NCBI RefSeq assembly: GCF_001592435.1 | Contig: NZ_CP014750.1 | Coordinates: forward strand, 1,178,001-1,242,000 | Origin: Thermococcus peptonophilus | GTDB lineage: Archaea; Methanobacteriota_B; Thermococci; Thermococcales; Thermococcaceae | DNA length: 64,000 nucleotides | Reading direction: 5' to 3' | Shown here: positions 27,783-41,548 of the stretch, piece after piece | Layout: each line of letters starts with the position of its first letter | Position numbering within the stretch: position 1 is the first letter of the stretch | Translations under genes and position numbers: made by a program | The notes under the pieces: model-generated | Databases searched by the model: none | What the model saw: only the letters and a program-made list of their open reading frames with translations | What the model was told of the DNA's origin: nothing

Positions 27783-29576
27783 ATGATGATGAAGCGCTCC
27801 TATCACTTCCACGCTTATCAGCCGGGGGACATAGTCTATGTTCACGACGGATCGGGATGGGATCCGATAAAGTACTCCGAGCGGCTCAGTCCGGTTTCGC
27901 TGAAAATCCGGGACATCGAGGTCAAGGGGAGGAACTGGACGAGGGCCGTCATAAAGGCCTATGAGTATGCTGGAGAAGTCCTTGGGAGTTTGCCCGAGAA
28001 GAGTGTCAGCGTTGATTTTGAGCCGTTTACCCTTTACATGATACTCAGGTACAAGCCCAGGATATACAGCGAAATAGTGGAGCTTCTTGGGAGTCACGTT
28101 GAAGCGGTTCCTACGACTCCTTTCCATCCCATAATGCCCCACCTTGGCAGGTTTGATCAGGAGGTTCTCGCGAGGGTCTCCTTTGACTTTTATACCCCTT
28201 TTATCGGGAGCTCGGACGTCGTTGGCTACTGGCTTCCTGAGGCCGTCATAACGAGGGAGACGGCGGAGATCATCGCAAAGGCCGCCGGGAGAGAGGTGGT
28301 CTTCCTTCTCGATGAGAGACAGTTCGTCGGCCTCAACATTCCCCAGGCAAAGTACTCCTGCAACACCTACCGGGCCGGAGAAAAAACCGCGTACGCCTTT
28401 GGGAGGGATCACCAGCTCAGCGACGCGTTTGCCTTCAACACCCTTGACGTAGAGGGGCTTATTCGGGCGGTGGCTGAGGGGAGAGTCGACGTCTTTAAGG
28501 AAAAGGAGGGAATCCCCTACCTAGTTCATCTCGCGAGCGACCTTGAGGCCCTCCTGGCCAATCCGCAGCAGCTAGACCGCTTCCTTGGGTGGATGCGGGG
28601 GCTTGACGAGAGGGGTGTTGAAGGCGTGAACGCAGTCGAGTTCGTCCGCAGGAAGAAAAAAGGAGAGTACAAAAAGCTCGAAGGGGAGTGCAGTGAGCAC
28701 TTCAGGATAAACATAAAGGACTACTCCAGCTGGAGCGACTACTACGACCTCAGCGTTGACGGCAGAACCGGCGATATGAGATGGCTCGGAATGAGGCGGG
28801 AGGACGGCAAGGGCATAAACCGCCTCTACAAGGGCAAAAAAGTTTCACAGCTCTGGAAGTACGCCTTCACCAAGCTCTTCCGTGAGCTTAACAGGGCCGT
28901 CCGCTTTGGGGTTATTGACCTGATCAAAAAGGAAAATCCCGATGCTACTAGGGAGGAGGTCCAGGAGTTCCTTGTTAGATATTCAAGGGTCTTCTTCCGC
29001 GAACACTACGAGTACTTCGAGATGGAGACGGGGATCGACTACATCATGGAGCCGATAGACGGCGTTGATCCAACGCTGGCCATGAAGCTTGGCAGAATAT
29101 ACTACCTGATGCTCCTGGCCAACCACTCCTGCCCCCGCTTCTGGGAGAACATAGACACGAGGGTCACCTTCGGCAACGTCGCAGTCATTAGCAAGGCCCT
29201 CATAGAGCTGATGGAAGTCTATATGAAGGAGGAACTTGGAGAAAGGGCCAACTTCCTCCTCCTTGAGTACATGAAGCTCCTGGCTTTTCCACAGCTCTAC
29301 TACGACTACGACCTCTACAAGCTCCCCGGATTGGAGGGCTGGGAAACCACTGAAGAGGCCTGGTTCGAATCACTAAAGAGCGAGGTCCCCAACAGCTCCT
29401 ACAACGTTGTCACGAGGGCGGCGCTTTACACTGGAAAGGAGGCCCTCCCCGATGAGGTCAAGGACGCCCTGGGGATACTCTACGATTTCGAGGGGGCAGT
29501 TGCGGATACAGGGCACATACCCGGTGAGGCGCATGGGCACTGGGAGAACCGGGAGTGGTGCGAGCACAGGGGATAA
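27783..29576 (+). CDS. Uncharacterised glycoside hydrolase family 57 protein
   Basis: The start is taken at the first of three consecutive ATGs, just after GGTGGTG. The 597-residue protein opens with the GH57-like motif YHFHAYQPGD, has TTPFHPIMPHL, a GYWLPEA segment that supplies the expected nucleophile Glu, and a later DERQF region. No signal peptide is seen, so it acts in the cytoplasm. Known GH57 activities include alpha-amylase, 4-alpha-glucanotransferase, branching enzyme and alpha-galactosidase. The motifs here differ from amylopullulanase and I cannot assign one. It stands apart from the maltodextrin operon and I saw no TGM site upstream. Confidence 0.75.
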   Translation: MMMKRSYHFHAYQPGDIVYVHDGSGWDPIKYSERLSPVSLKIRDIEVKGRNWTRAVIKAYEYAGEVLGSLPEKSVSVDFEPFTLYMILRYKPRIYSEIVELLGSHVEAVPTTPFHPIMPHLGRFDQEVLARVSFDFYTPFIGSSDVVGYWLPEAVITRETAEIIAKAAGREVVFLLDERQFVGLNIPQAKYSCNTYRAGEKTAYAFGRDHQLSDAFAFNTLDVEGLIRAVAEGRVDVFKEKEGIPYLVHLASDLEALLANPQQLDRFLGWMRGLDERGVEGVNAVEFVRRKKKGEYKKLEGECSEHFRINIKDYSSWSDYYDLSVDGRTGDMRWLGMRREDGKGINRLYKGKKVSQLWKYAFTKLFRELNRAVRFGVIDLIKKENPDATREEVQEFLVRYSRVFFREHYEYFEMETGIDYIMEPIDGVDPTLAMKLGRIYYLMLLANHSCPRFWENIDTRVTFGNVAVISKALIELMEVYMKEELGERANFLLLEYMKLLAFPQLYYDYDLYKLPGLEGWETTEEAWFESLKSEVPNSSYNVVTRAALYTGKEALPDEVKDALGILYDFEGAVADTGHIPGEAHGHWENREWCEHRG

Positions 29577-29618
29577 CTTTTTAAGTTTTGCTCCCCTAAT
29601 TTTATGACGGTGGGTTAT

Positions 29619-29831
29619 GTGGAAGAGCAGGAGTCGAATAAGAAAGTTGAAGATGGGCTGATAGATTGCCTTCAGAGGGGCTTCAGCTGGGAGTTCTGCT
29701 CAAAATTGGAGGATGCTCTCAACCGTCTTCAGAATCTGAGGAGTGATAAGAAAAGAAAGACCTTTCTGCTAATCTTACTGTTTAAGGCCGTCCTTCTCTC
29801 TGCTCAGGAAGAGGTAAGCCTCGTTCTCTAA
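29619..29831 (+). CDS. Small hypothetical protein overlapping the cca 3' end
   Basis: GGTGGGTT precedes a GTG at 29619, giving about 70 residues; an in-frame ATG at 29604 is the alternative. A TATA-like TTTTTAAG lies upstream near 29579-29586. The product has a charged first half with two Cys residues (GLIDCLQRGFSWEFCSKLED) and a hydrophobic end ([14 protein letters not shown]). The last 57 bases overlap cca on the opposite strand, which lowers confidence. No family recognised. Confidence 0.4.
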   Translation: MEEQESNKKVEDGLIDCLQRGFSWEFCSKLEDALNRLQNLRSDKKRKTFLLILLFKAVLLSAQEEVSLVL

Positions 29832-31145
29832 AGACCTCGGTACGTAGTCCACGAGCATCTCTGCTGCCCTTATTGTCTCCCTCAGGTTCTTCCCGAGGGC
29901 TACCTGGTTCTTCTCAAGCAGTTCCCTAATGACGTCAATGATATTTTCTTTTACCCTCTTCTCCGCGTAGAGCCTCTTGCCAACGAGCCAAACCCTCTCG
30001 TTCTTCCTGTAGAAGTCCCGTCCTCGTTCTGTGAAGAACTCCGGCCCGGGATGGATTTTTACCCTTGGCCTATCAATCCTATCGATTTCGAGCATTATGA
30101 ATGCCTTTTCAGCGCCATACCGTCCAGCGTTCCACCCGAATACTCCAAAGCCCTCCCTCGACAGGGCTTTCTCAAACCCCCTCGCGCTTCTCTCAAGCTG
30201 TGGGAAGAGCAGGTCGTCCACCATTTCCGGAACGTCAAAGAGAAGCGTTATTAGGTGAGTCCCCTTTCTCCTCAGCTCCGCCAGATAGTCCCCTCCAGTT
30301 TTCCCCGTAGGGAAGAAGAACTCAAGCGATGGCCTCCGCAGAAACTCGTCCGCCTTGAAATAGAACCTTCCGTACTTCTCCCAGCTCAGGTTAGCGGCCA
30401 CGTTCCTTCTGGGGTCAACGGGGTCTATGACAACGAGAGGCTTGTCCTCTTCAACTTCCCTCTTTACTGTTTTCATCGCTATTTCGGGTTCCCTTTTCAG
30501 CCAGCCTGCAGGGTCGATAACCTTCTGCCTCAGTATGAAGTCGGCCTTTTCGAGGACTTCAGCAAAAGAGCCGTACTTTATCACGAGTATCTCCGAGAGG
30601 TATCCCGAAAAACCTCGGACGTATATCTCGCTCCCGTAGGCGGCTATTCCTTTAAGGAAGCGTTTGAGCAGTCTAACCTCGTTGTTCTTTCCGTTGATGT
30701 TCTCGTTCACCCACTTTGTGTGGAGAATTGAGCGGTCAACGGCGGTTCTCACATCTTTCCAGTCCCTCACGTCGTAGCAGGGAACTAAATCGACTTTAAC
30801 GCCCCTGTATTTAGCCCTCACGTATGGATGCTCCGCGTAGGCTATTTCGTATTCTCCAAGTGTTTTCCCTATTTCCTTCCCAAGCTCCAGTCCCTTTTCC
30901 CTCACTTCTTCAAGAGGTGTGTCGAGCGGGAAGGCGAGAAAGAGATCAACGTCGTGGTCTCCGGCTAGGTAGGTATCCTTGGCGAGGGAGCCGACGAAGT
31001 AGGGCTTAACATCAATGCCCAGCTCTTCTGCCTTTTCTCTCGCTATCTCCTCAAGTTCACCCATCAGCTCCCTAACGAAGGCCCTTTCATCTTCGGTTGG
31101 CACGATTTTCTGGAGAACTTCGGAAATGACCGCTTCAAGCTTCAT
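29775..31145 (-). CDS. cca: CCA-adding tRNA nucleotidyltransferase (class I, archaeal)
   Basis: The 456-residue protein has the nucleotidyltransferase signature [21 protein letters not shown] (GS...DxD), a third acidic residue in VDLVPCYDV and the archaeal middle and tail domains ([21 protein letters not shown]). It adds or repairs the 3' CCA of tRNAs. Its ATG overlaps the stop of thpR, so the two are translationally coupled; both act on RNA ends. Confidence 0.93.
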   Translation of the reverse strand: MKLEAVISEVLQKIVPTEDERAFVRELMGELEEIAREKAEELGIDVKPYFVGSLAKDTYLAGDHDVDLFLAFPLDTPLEEVREKGLELGKEIGKTLGEYEIAYAEHPYVRAKYRGVKVDLVPCYDVRDWKDVRTAVDRSILHTKWVNENINGKNNEVRLLKRFLKGIAAYGSEIYVRGFSGYLSEILVIKYGSFAEVLEKADFILRQKVIDPAGWLKREPEIAMKTVKREVEEDKPLVVIDPVDPRRNVAANLSWEKYGRFYFKADEFLRRPSLEFFFPTGKTGGDYLAELRRKGTHLITLLFDVPEMVDDLLFPQLERSARGFEKALSREGFGVFGWNAGRYGAEKAFIMLEIDRIDRPRVKIHPGPEFFTERGRDFYRKNERVWLVGKRLYAEKRVKENIIDVIRELLEKNQVALGKNLRETIRAAEMLVDYVPRSLENEAYLFLSREKDGLKQ

Positions 31146-31711
31146 CCCCTTTCCTCCGGCTCTTTGAGCTCAAACCTCGCGACTGTCTCGTATATTGGGC
31201 CCTTCGGCGTTAGCGTGCTCTTCTTCAGCTCTATTGCCTCGACCTCGAATTCTCCAAAGTCCTCGTTGGCGAGGTCTTTCAGGGCCATGGCAAGCTCGAG
31301 CTTGTCCCTGACGAACTTGACCCTGCCAATGGTGATATGAGCGACGAAGTCCTTCTCCTTCTTGAAGCCGAGCCTTCTCATGGCCTTCTCTACATCTTCA
31401 GCTATCGCCCTTATCCCCTCGTCGTTCTCTATCCCCGCCCAGATGACCCTAACGTAGTTCGGGTTCGGGAAGACTCCTATACCTTTCACCCTAACGCGGT
31501 GCTTCTTGTGCCTCTTTGCTATCTCCGCCAGTGCCCTCTTAACTTCCTCGGCGGTAGTCTCATCTATCTCTCCAAGGAACTTGAGCGTCACATGGAAGTT
31601 CTCCCTCTCGACGAACTTTATCTTTGCCGCTTTGTTCCCTATCCTCCCCCGGGCCTTGAGCAGGTTGTCCCTAACCTCGTCGCTGACTTCTATCGCTATG
31701 AACGCCCTCAT
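31142..31711 (-). CDS. thpR: RNA 2',3'-cyclic phosphodiesterase (LigT/ThpR)
   Basis: The 189-residue protein has the two HxTx motifs of the 2H superfamily: HVTLKFLG in the first third and HITIGRVKF in the last third. GGTGATACC precedes the ATG. It opens 2',3'-cyclic phosphate ends left by RNA processing. The stop overlaps the cca start, as is common in Thermococcales. Confidence 0.9.
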   Translation of the reverse strand: MRAFIAIEVSDEVRDNLLKARGRIGNKAAKIKFVERENFHVTLKFLGEIDETTAEEVKRALAEIAKRHKKHRVRVKGIGVFPNPNYVRVIWAGIENDEGIRAIAEDVEKAMRRLGFKKEKDFVAHITIGRVKFVRDKLELAMALKDLANEDFGEFEVEAIELKKSTLTPKGPIYETVARFELKEPEERG

Positions 31712-31750
31712 GGTATCACCAAGAAGAGTGGGGGCGGGAGAATAAAAACC

Positions 31751-32215
31751 TCACTCCCTCACAACAACGGGAAACTCCTCCCAGGGGAAGACGATCCACT
31801 TGTCCGTCCTGAAGACGTAGAAGTCCGGAACTACCTTCGTCCAGGGCTTCATGCTGAGGCAGGCGACCTTAACCTCGCTTGCCCCAGCTTTCTTCACTTC
31901 CTCGATGACAACTTCGAGGGTCTTTCCGGTGTCGCTGACGTCGTCCACAATAACGACCTTCTTTCCTTCAAGCGAGCCGTGGAGTGGGATGTTTATGACC
32001 GGCTTCTCCATTCTCTCATCTATGTCCTTGTAGAACTTGACGTCTATGACCTTCACTTCGAGGTCGCCGAGGATATGGCTGAGCCTCACAGCCGGGATAA
32101 GCCCGCCCCTCGCGACTCCAACGATCACATCCGGCATGAAGTTCTTCCTCAGCTCGTCCGCCAGAGCGAATATTGCCCTGTCAACCTGCCACCAGGTGAG
32201 GTAAACCTTGTCCAT
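31751..32215 (-). CDS. Purine phosphoribosyltransferase (xanthine-guanine/hypoxanthine type)
   Basis: The 154-residue protein has the PRPP-binding motif VVIVDDVSDTGKTLEVV and an N-terminal VGVARGGLIPAVRLS loop, both typical of the small xanthine-guanine class of type I phosphoribosyltransferases. It would salvage purine bases to nucleoside monophosphates. GGAGGTGTTGAC precedes the ATG. Base specificity cannot be read from the motifs. It marks the boundary between GC-rich housekeeping DNA and the AT-rich peptide cluster. Confidence 0.85.
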   Translation of the reverse strand: MDKVYLTWWQVDRAIFALADELRKNFMPDVIVGVARGGLIPAVRLSHILGDLEVKVIDVKFYKDIDERMEKPVINIPLHGSLEGKKVVIVDDVSDTGKTLEVVIEEVKKAGASEVKVACLSMKPWTKVVPDFYVFRTDKWIVFPWEEFPVVVRE

Positions 32216-32320
32216 GTCAACACCTCCGAATAGCGCGGGCTTTAACCCTTTGGCCTTAAGGCTTTTGGCTGATGGATAGAAGTAAAAGTCTCGGGCTTAA
32301 AAAGTCTCCGTTGGCAGAAA

Positions 32321-32333
32321 GATGTTAAACATC
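32321..32333. promoter_or_regulatory. Inverted repeat upstream of the RiPP promoter
   Basis: GATGTT-A-AACATC is a perfect 6-bp palindrome with a one-base centre, about 36 bases upstream of the BRE of the peptide operon. Candidate operator; no cognate regulator gene is visible in the cluster. Confidence 0.35.
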
Positions 32334-32368
32334 ATATTACAAACAACATTTTGCAAACTATGAGTTTA

Positions 32369-32382
32369 GGAAAAATTTATAT
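32369..32382 (+). promoter_or_regulatory. Promoter of the RiPP operon
   Basis: GGAAAAA (BRE) is followed by TTTATAT (TATA). Transcription about 25 bases downstream, near 32405, leaves a leader of roughly 25 nt that carries the precursor's ribosome-binding site GGAGGTGAT (32418-32426). Confidence 0.55.
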
Positions 32383-32429
32383 TCGTATTATATAACTTTC
32401 CAACGCAAACATAACATGGAGGTGATATC

Positions 32430-32561
32430 TTGGAGTTGGGACTTCTTGCTACTAAGATTAGTCAGGTAGGGTTGGAGCCAGGCCACGGACCTGATGGGAT
32501 TCCAATTCCAATATGCATGGCCTGTTGCTTGTTGGGTGGTGGTGGGGTTAATCCCTATTGA
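32430..32561 (+). CDS. Putative RiPP precursor peptide, 43 residues, Cys- and Gly-rich end
   Basis: TTG at 32430 follows GGAGGTGAT by three bases, a nine-base match to the anti-Shine-Dalgarno end of 16S rRNA and the strongest such site I noticed in the window. The frame is closed by a TAA at 32412-32414, so no ATG or GTG start exists upstream. The leader-like first 28 residues contain LLATKISQVGLEPGHGPDG and an IPIPI stretch; the last 15 are CMACCLLGGGGVNPY, with C29, C32, C33 and four Gly. A short peptide directly before a radical SAM gene with a PqqD-like domain is the classic layout of a modified-peptide (RiPP) cluster. The reading frame is supported by sequence; modification is inferred. 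The same bases are open in a second frame belonging to the enzyme gene's upstream extension. Confidence 0.75.
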   Translation: MELGLLATKISQVGLEPGHGPDGIPIPICMACCLLGGGGVNPY

Positions 32562-32563
32562 CG

Positions 32564-32577
32564 TTTGTTTATTTTTT
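32564..32577 (+). terminator. T-rich tract between precursor and enzyme genes, possible attenuator
   Basis: TTTGTTTATTTTTT lies two bases after the precursor stop and before the enzyme's ribosome-binding site. Archaeal RNA polymerase terminates at such U-tracts, so partial termination could yield more precursor mRNA than enzyme mRNA. Confidence 0.4.
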
Positions 32578-32598
32578 AACTTAAGAGGGGGTATTGTG

Positions 32599-34047
32599 AT
32601 GAGTATAGAAACTTTGGAAAAAGTCTACCCGGTTCCTCGTGAGAGACTCATTATGAGAAGGGATAGCTATGGCGTCGTAGCCATGGTGTATCCATTTGGG
32701 GGCACCCTTAGAATATTGCACCCCTCTGAAGCTGTGATAATCGCGCTGTGCGATGGCACAAGAACGATTGGGGACATCATTGATATCGTTTCGAGGATAT
32801 TTAATATTGACCGCACACGCTCAAGGAACTACGTGGAGCATATATTTAACACGTATAACGAGTATTTCCAATTCTCGAACTTGCCTCTGGAAAGTACTGT
32901 CAGTTATGACCCAATGGACTTTGTATATTCGCCGAAAAGCTTTAAAAACTTCAGGCATTACTTGGAAAGTCCTCTTGGAATTACCTATGTATGTACTAAA
33001 GTGTGCCATCTGAGGTGTAAATACTGCTACGCAAATTCTGTACACATCTCAGACAGTATGAATAGTTCAATTGATAGTCCTCTATCTTTAGAAATCCTTG
33101 AGAAAATAGTTAGGGATTTCAAGGAGAATGGGATTAAATTTGCCCTGTTCTCTGGCGGTGAGCCTTTGTTGTTAAAGGATATTCATAAGAGAGTAGAACT
33201 GTTTACGAGAAATGATATTCGCGTTTTTATCTCAACTAAATACCCTGTAAGCAGGAAAAAGAGTGAACAGCTCAAGAAAGCGGGGATAAAGGAGATACAA
33301 GTTAGCTTGGACTCGTTTATTCCGGATATTGAAGATGAATTAGTCGGTGTGCCTGGGATGTTTTATAAACTAATTAGATCCATAGAGAACCTAATTGAAG
33401 CGGGAATAGAGGTATGGGTCAACACGGTGTTGACATCAAAGAATATTTACGAGTTCCCAAAATTTGTCAGGTTTCTGAATAAACTGGGAGTCAAACGGGT
33501 TACTCCCTCATTATACACGGTTCCTATAGGGTGGGCTTCCAGATATGCTTCGGAGTTGTTGCCCTCCTCAGAGCAGCTGTCCTGGCTATCCCGTGAGCTT
33601 AAACAAATTAATCCCACTCGAGAGGAGTCCATAAACGTAGATTATTTTACTCAGTCTAATGGTATCTCTCTTGATAAGCAGGTTCAGACTATGAGTTCAT
33701 TCCAGAGGCAGCTCTGTGGTGGGGGACGGGTGGGGCTGGTAATGTTGCCCGACGGTAGAGTGACTGTGTGTGAGAGGTTAGCCAATTTGGACTGGCTGAT
33801 TGTGGGAGATTTAAAAAAAGAAAGTGTGCGTGATGTCTGGGAGTCAGAGAGAGTAAGGTGGTTTAGGAACCTGCCTCGGGAACTATATCGGGGCACTCCC
33901 TGCTATTCATGCCAGTATTTTGAAACAATATGCCAGCCTCGGGGGATATGCCTGTTGTCAAGTTATGCCTTAAATGGCAGATTTTTTGGTCCGGATTCAA
34001 TGTGTCCATTTGTCCGGAGGGGGAGGAAGAATGAAAGTAAAGGTTGA
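32599..34047 (+). CDS. Peptide-modifying radical SAM/SPASM enzyme with N-terminal PqqD-like domain
   Basis: GAGGGGGT at 32585-32592 sets the ATG at 32599; the frame is open to 32494, but that stretch overlaps the precursor gene in another frame. The 482-residue protein has a PqqD-like (RiPP recognition) N-terminus, about residues 15-90, with LHPSEAVIIALCDGTRTIGDII. The radical SAM domain has C136, C140 and C143 (CHLRCKYC) and SGGEP (185-189). The C-terminal SPASM domain has seven Cys: C373, C391 (in GRVTVC), C435, C438, C445, C451 and C469, as expected for two auxiliary 4Fe-4S clusters. Enzymes of this build make thioether or C-C links in peptides. The substrate is very likely the peptide encoded just upstream. 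Base composition is AT-rich, unlike both flanks. Confidence 0.88.
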   Translation: MSIETLEKVYPVPRERLIMRRDSYGVVAMVYPFGGTLRILHPSEAVIIALCDGTRTIGDIIDIVSRIFNIDRTRSRNYVEHIFNTYNEYFQFSNLPLESTVSYDPMDFVYSPKSFKNFRHYLESPLGITYVCTKVCHLRCKYCYANSVHISDSMNSSIDSPLSLEILEKIVRDFKENGIKFALFSGGEPLLLKDIHKRVELFTRNDIRVFISTKYPVSRKKSEQLKKAGIKEIQVSLDSFIPDIEDELVGVPGMFYKLIRSIENLIEAGIEVWVNTVLTSKNIYEFPKFVRFLNKLGVKRVTPSLYTVPIGWASRYASELLPSSEQLSWLSRELKQINPTREESINVDYFTQSNGISLDKQVQTMSSFQRQLCGGGRVGLVMLPDGRVTVCERLANLDWLIVGDLKKESVRDVWESERVRWFRNLPRELYRGTPCYSCQYFETICQPRGICLLSSYALNGRFFGPDSMCPFVRRGRKNESKG

Positions 34048-34873
34048 TAACTTAGTCAAGGTTTATGGTGATGTTATCGCTCTAAAGAACGTTACTTTAA
34101 GCTTTAAAGCTGGAAATATTTATGTGTTGCTTGGTCCAAACGGAGCAGGTAAGACTACACTCGTTAAAATAATTTCCGGTCTTATACCTCCAACCTCTGG
34201 TGATGTTTATGTCAATGGTTTAAGTGTTACTGAAAACCCCAGTTCGGCCAGGAACATGCTTCGCTTTGTACCCCAGGAGCCTGCCCTTGACTGGTTGCTC
34301 TCTGTGTACGACAATCTATATTACTATGCATGGCTTCTAGGTTTGCCTAAAGCGGAAAGGAAAAGGGCTGTTGAGAGGGTACTAAAAAAATTTAATTTAA
34401 GTGATTATTCAAACTTTGCTATCAACCAGCTCTCCGGGGGCCTTCAAAGGCGGGTTCAGATTGCTAGAGCGTTCCTAGATGAAACTAGGCCTCTTCTTAT
34501 ACTTGATGAGCCTACTATTGGAGTTGACCCTGTGGGCAAACTTCAGATTTGGGAACTCATAAAAGATGAGACCTCTTCTGGGGATATCCTCACTATAGTA
34601 TGTACAAATGACTTGAGTGAGGCTGAGTTTTTGGGGGATATAATTGTTTTGTTGAACAAGAAAGTTATTAGAGTTCTTAAAAAAGAGGATATTGCCCTTG
34701 AAGACTCTGTTGAGATTGTTACCTCCTCAGAGTCCATAATCGTTAACAGGAGGGAACTCAACAAAACCCTTCTTTCCCTCATTTATGATGGGATTGAGAT
34801 AAGGTCAGTATCACCAAAGAGACCCTCTCTGATGGATGTGTTTAGAGAGTATTTTGGAGGTGGTTCCGAATGA
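34031..34873 (+). CDS. ABC transporter ATPase of the RiPP cluster
   Basis: The ATG at 34031 (MKVKVDNLVKVYGD) follows GGGAGGAAGA and overlaps the enzyme gene by 17 bases. The 280-residue ATPase has Walker A GPNGAGKTT (35-43), Q-loop Q82, signature LSGGLQ (134-139) and Walker B LLILDEP (155-161). At the H-loop position there is N193 (CTNDLSEAE) where His is usual. No peptidase domain is fused, so leader removal must be done by another protein. It pairs with the downstream ABC-2 permease to export the peptide or confer self-protection. Confidence 0.88.
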   Translation: MKVKVDNLVKVYGDVIALKNVTLSFKAGNIYVLLGPNGAGKTTLVKIISGLIPPTSGDVYVNGLSVTENPSSARNMLRFVPQEPALDWLLSVYDNLYYYAWLLGLPKAERKRAVERVLKKFNLSDYSNFAINQLSGGLQRRVQIARAFLDETRPLLILDEPTIGVDPVGKLQIWELIKDETSSGDILTIVCTNDLSEAEFLGDIIVLLNKKVIRVLKKEDIALEDSVEIVTSSESIIVNRRELNKTLLSLIYDGIEIRSVSPKRPSLMDVFREYFGGGSE

Positions 34874-35622
34874 TGAACTTGAGGATCCTACCTCTTGTGT
34901 GGAGAGAGCTTAAGGTTAACACCACGACTCATTTTGTTGTAGGCAAGATTATAGTTCCCACTGCATATCTGTTACTTTTTTCTCTTGGGTTTAGTTATGC
35001 ATTTAATGGATTCTATTTAAATGGTGAACATGTGCCGTATACATCCTTTTTCTTGCCAGGACTGATTGCGCTCCAAGTTTTCCTGAACTACAGCTATGCC
35101 TTGAGCATGGTGAGATGGGATAGAATAACCAACTTAATCACAATAATAAAGATTGCGGGAGTTGGGATGGGAGAATACCTGCTGTCCAAGGTGTTTTCAA
35201 CGGTTTTATATTCGATGTTGCAGGGAGTGTACCTGATTCTACTCGGGGCAGTGTTTTTTGGACGTTTTCCCACTTTCCAGGGTTTTGTGTACATGCTTGT
35301 GGGAATATTTGTAGGTTGTGTTTTCTGGGTTGCTCTTGGAGTGGTGCTTGGGATAGTCATAACAAATGATGTTAAAAGGGACATCATTACGACCTTGGTG
35401 GGTTTGCCAGCGTCTTTTGCCAGTTCTGTATTCTATCCCTTGAATATGATACACTCGAGTATTTTCAAAGCTATTGTTTTGCTGAATCCCTTGACGTATT
35501 TGGCTCAGTTCCTAAGGAACGCATATCTGTTTGGAACATTTGATACCACATCCTTTTTAATATTGCTTGTTGCCTCCGGGTTGTTATCTCTCCTAAGTTA
35601 TTACACAGCCAGAAATGTGTAG
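34870..35622 (+). CDS. ABC-2 type permease of the RiPP cluster
   Basis: The 250-residue membrane protein has six hydrophobic segments and the ABC-2 pattern near its end (GLPASFASSVFYPLN then NPLTYLAQFLRNAYL), as in NodJ/DrrB-type exporters. Its ATG overlaps the ATPase stop (ATGA), so the two are made together. In peptide clusters such transporters export the product or protect the producer. It is the last gene of the operon; the reductase gene converges 58 bases further on. Confidence 0.85.
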   Translation: MMNLRILPLVWRELKVNTTTHFVVGKIIVPTAYLLLFSLGFSYAFNGFYLNGEHVPYTSFFLPGLIALQVFLNYSYALSMVRWDRITNLITIIKIAGVGMGEYLLSKVFSTVLYSMLQGVYLILLGAVFFGRFPTFQGFVYMLVGIFVGCVFWVALGVVLGIVITNDVKRDIITTLVGLPASFASSVFYPLNMIHSSIFKAIVLLNPLTYLAQFLRNAYLFGTFDTTSFLILLVASGLLSLLSYYTARNV

Positions 35623-35680
35623 TTTAACCTGGAGTGTCACTCCTTGTAAATTTTATCATGAAGAATAAAATGGGAATTCC

Positions 35681-41020
<5,340 letters not shown>

Positions 41021-41110
41021 TTAAATCTTGACAGGATGACAAAAAATGTCTGGGTACTTGCATGATGGAGCAATCACATTAAAAACGGGGGCATCACAAC
41101 GTTGGACGAA

Positions 41111-41548
41111 TTATCCATCGATTTTTTCGTATATAATCCTCAGCCTGTAGGCGTGTTTCAGCTCTTCTCCTGCCATCATCCGGAATATCTGGGATAGACT
41201 TCCTTCTAGGAGGTTAGAAAGCTTTGTGTAGAGCTCGTATGCGTGTTTTTCCCTTATCAGTGCCTCTACTACCAGTTCCTCTAGGCTCTCGGGGTTTGCC
41301 CTATCGTCGTGAACCATCGGCTCCAGTTCGAGCTCCTCCATGTAGTCAAGGAGCAGTCCCTTGATTGTGCCCTCCGAAAGAAGGCTCTCAAGGGTCTTTC
41401 TGTGCCTCAGCTCCTCTTCAGCGAGCTGAAAGAAGTCATCCCTGAGCTCGGGCCTCTCAAAGAGTGCAAAGGTTTCACCGAGCTTGTATAGGTTGTAGAG
41501 CTCGTTTTCCTGCCAGATAACCTTTTCTATGAGCTTTCCTGCGTCCAT
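41111..41548 (-). CDS. Ferritin-like (rubrerythrin-type) diiron protein
   Basis: The 145-residue, all-helical protein has repeated metal-ligand patterns: ENELY early, EEELRHRK (residues 44-51), EALIREKHAYELY and AGEELKHAYR near the end, i.e. two Glu plus ExxH pairs as in the ferritin-like family. It lacks a rubredoxin domain. Likely roles are peroxide or iron handling; none is proven. Its ATG directly follows the HAD gene's stop. Confidence 0.75.
   Translation of the reverse strand: MDAGKLIEKVIWQENELYNLYKLGETFALFERPELRDDFFQLAEEELRHRKTLESLLSEGTIKGLLLDYMEELELEPMVHDDRANPESLEELVVEALIREKHAYELYTKLSNLLEGSLSQIFRMMAGEELKHAYRLRIIYEKIDG

Noticed and set aside
27693-28412. Minus-strand 239-residue frame
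   Set aside because: It is antisense to the GH57 gene, which carries recognisable motifs.
32494-32598. N-terminal extension of the radical SAM enzyme making a 517-residue protein
   Set aside because: It lacks a ribosome-binding site, has membrane-like composition unlike PqqD starts, and overlaps the precursor frame. GAGGGGGT points to ATG 32599.
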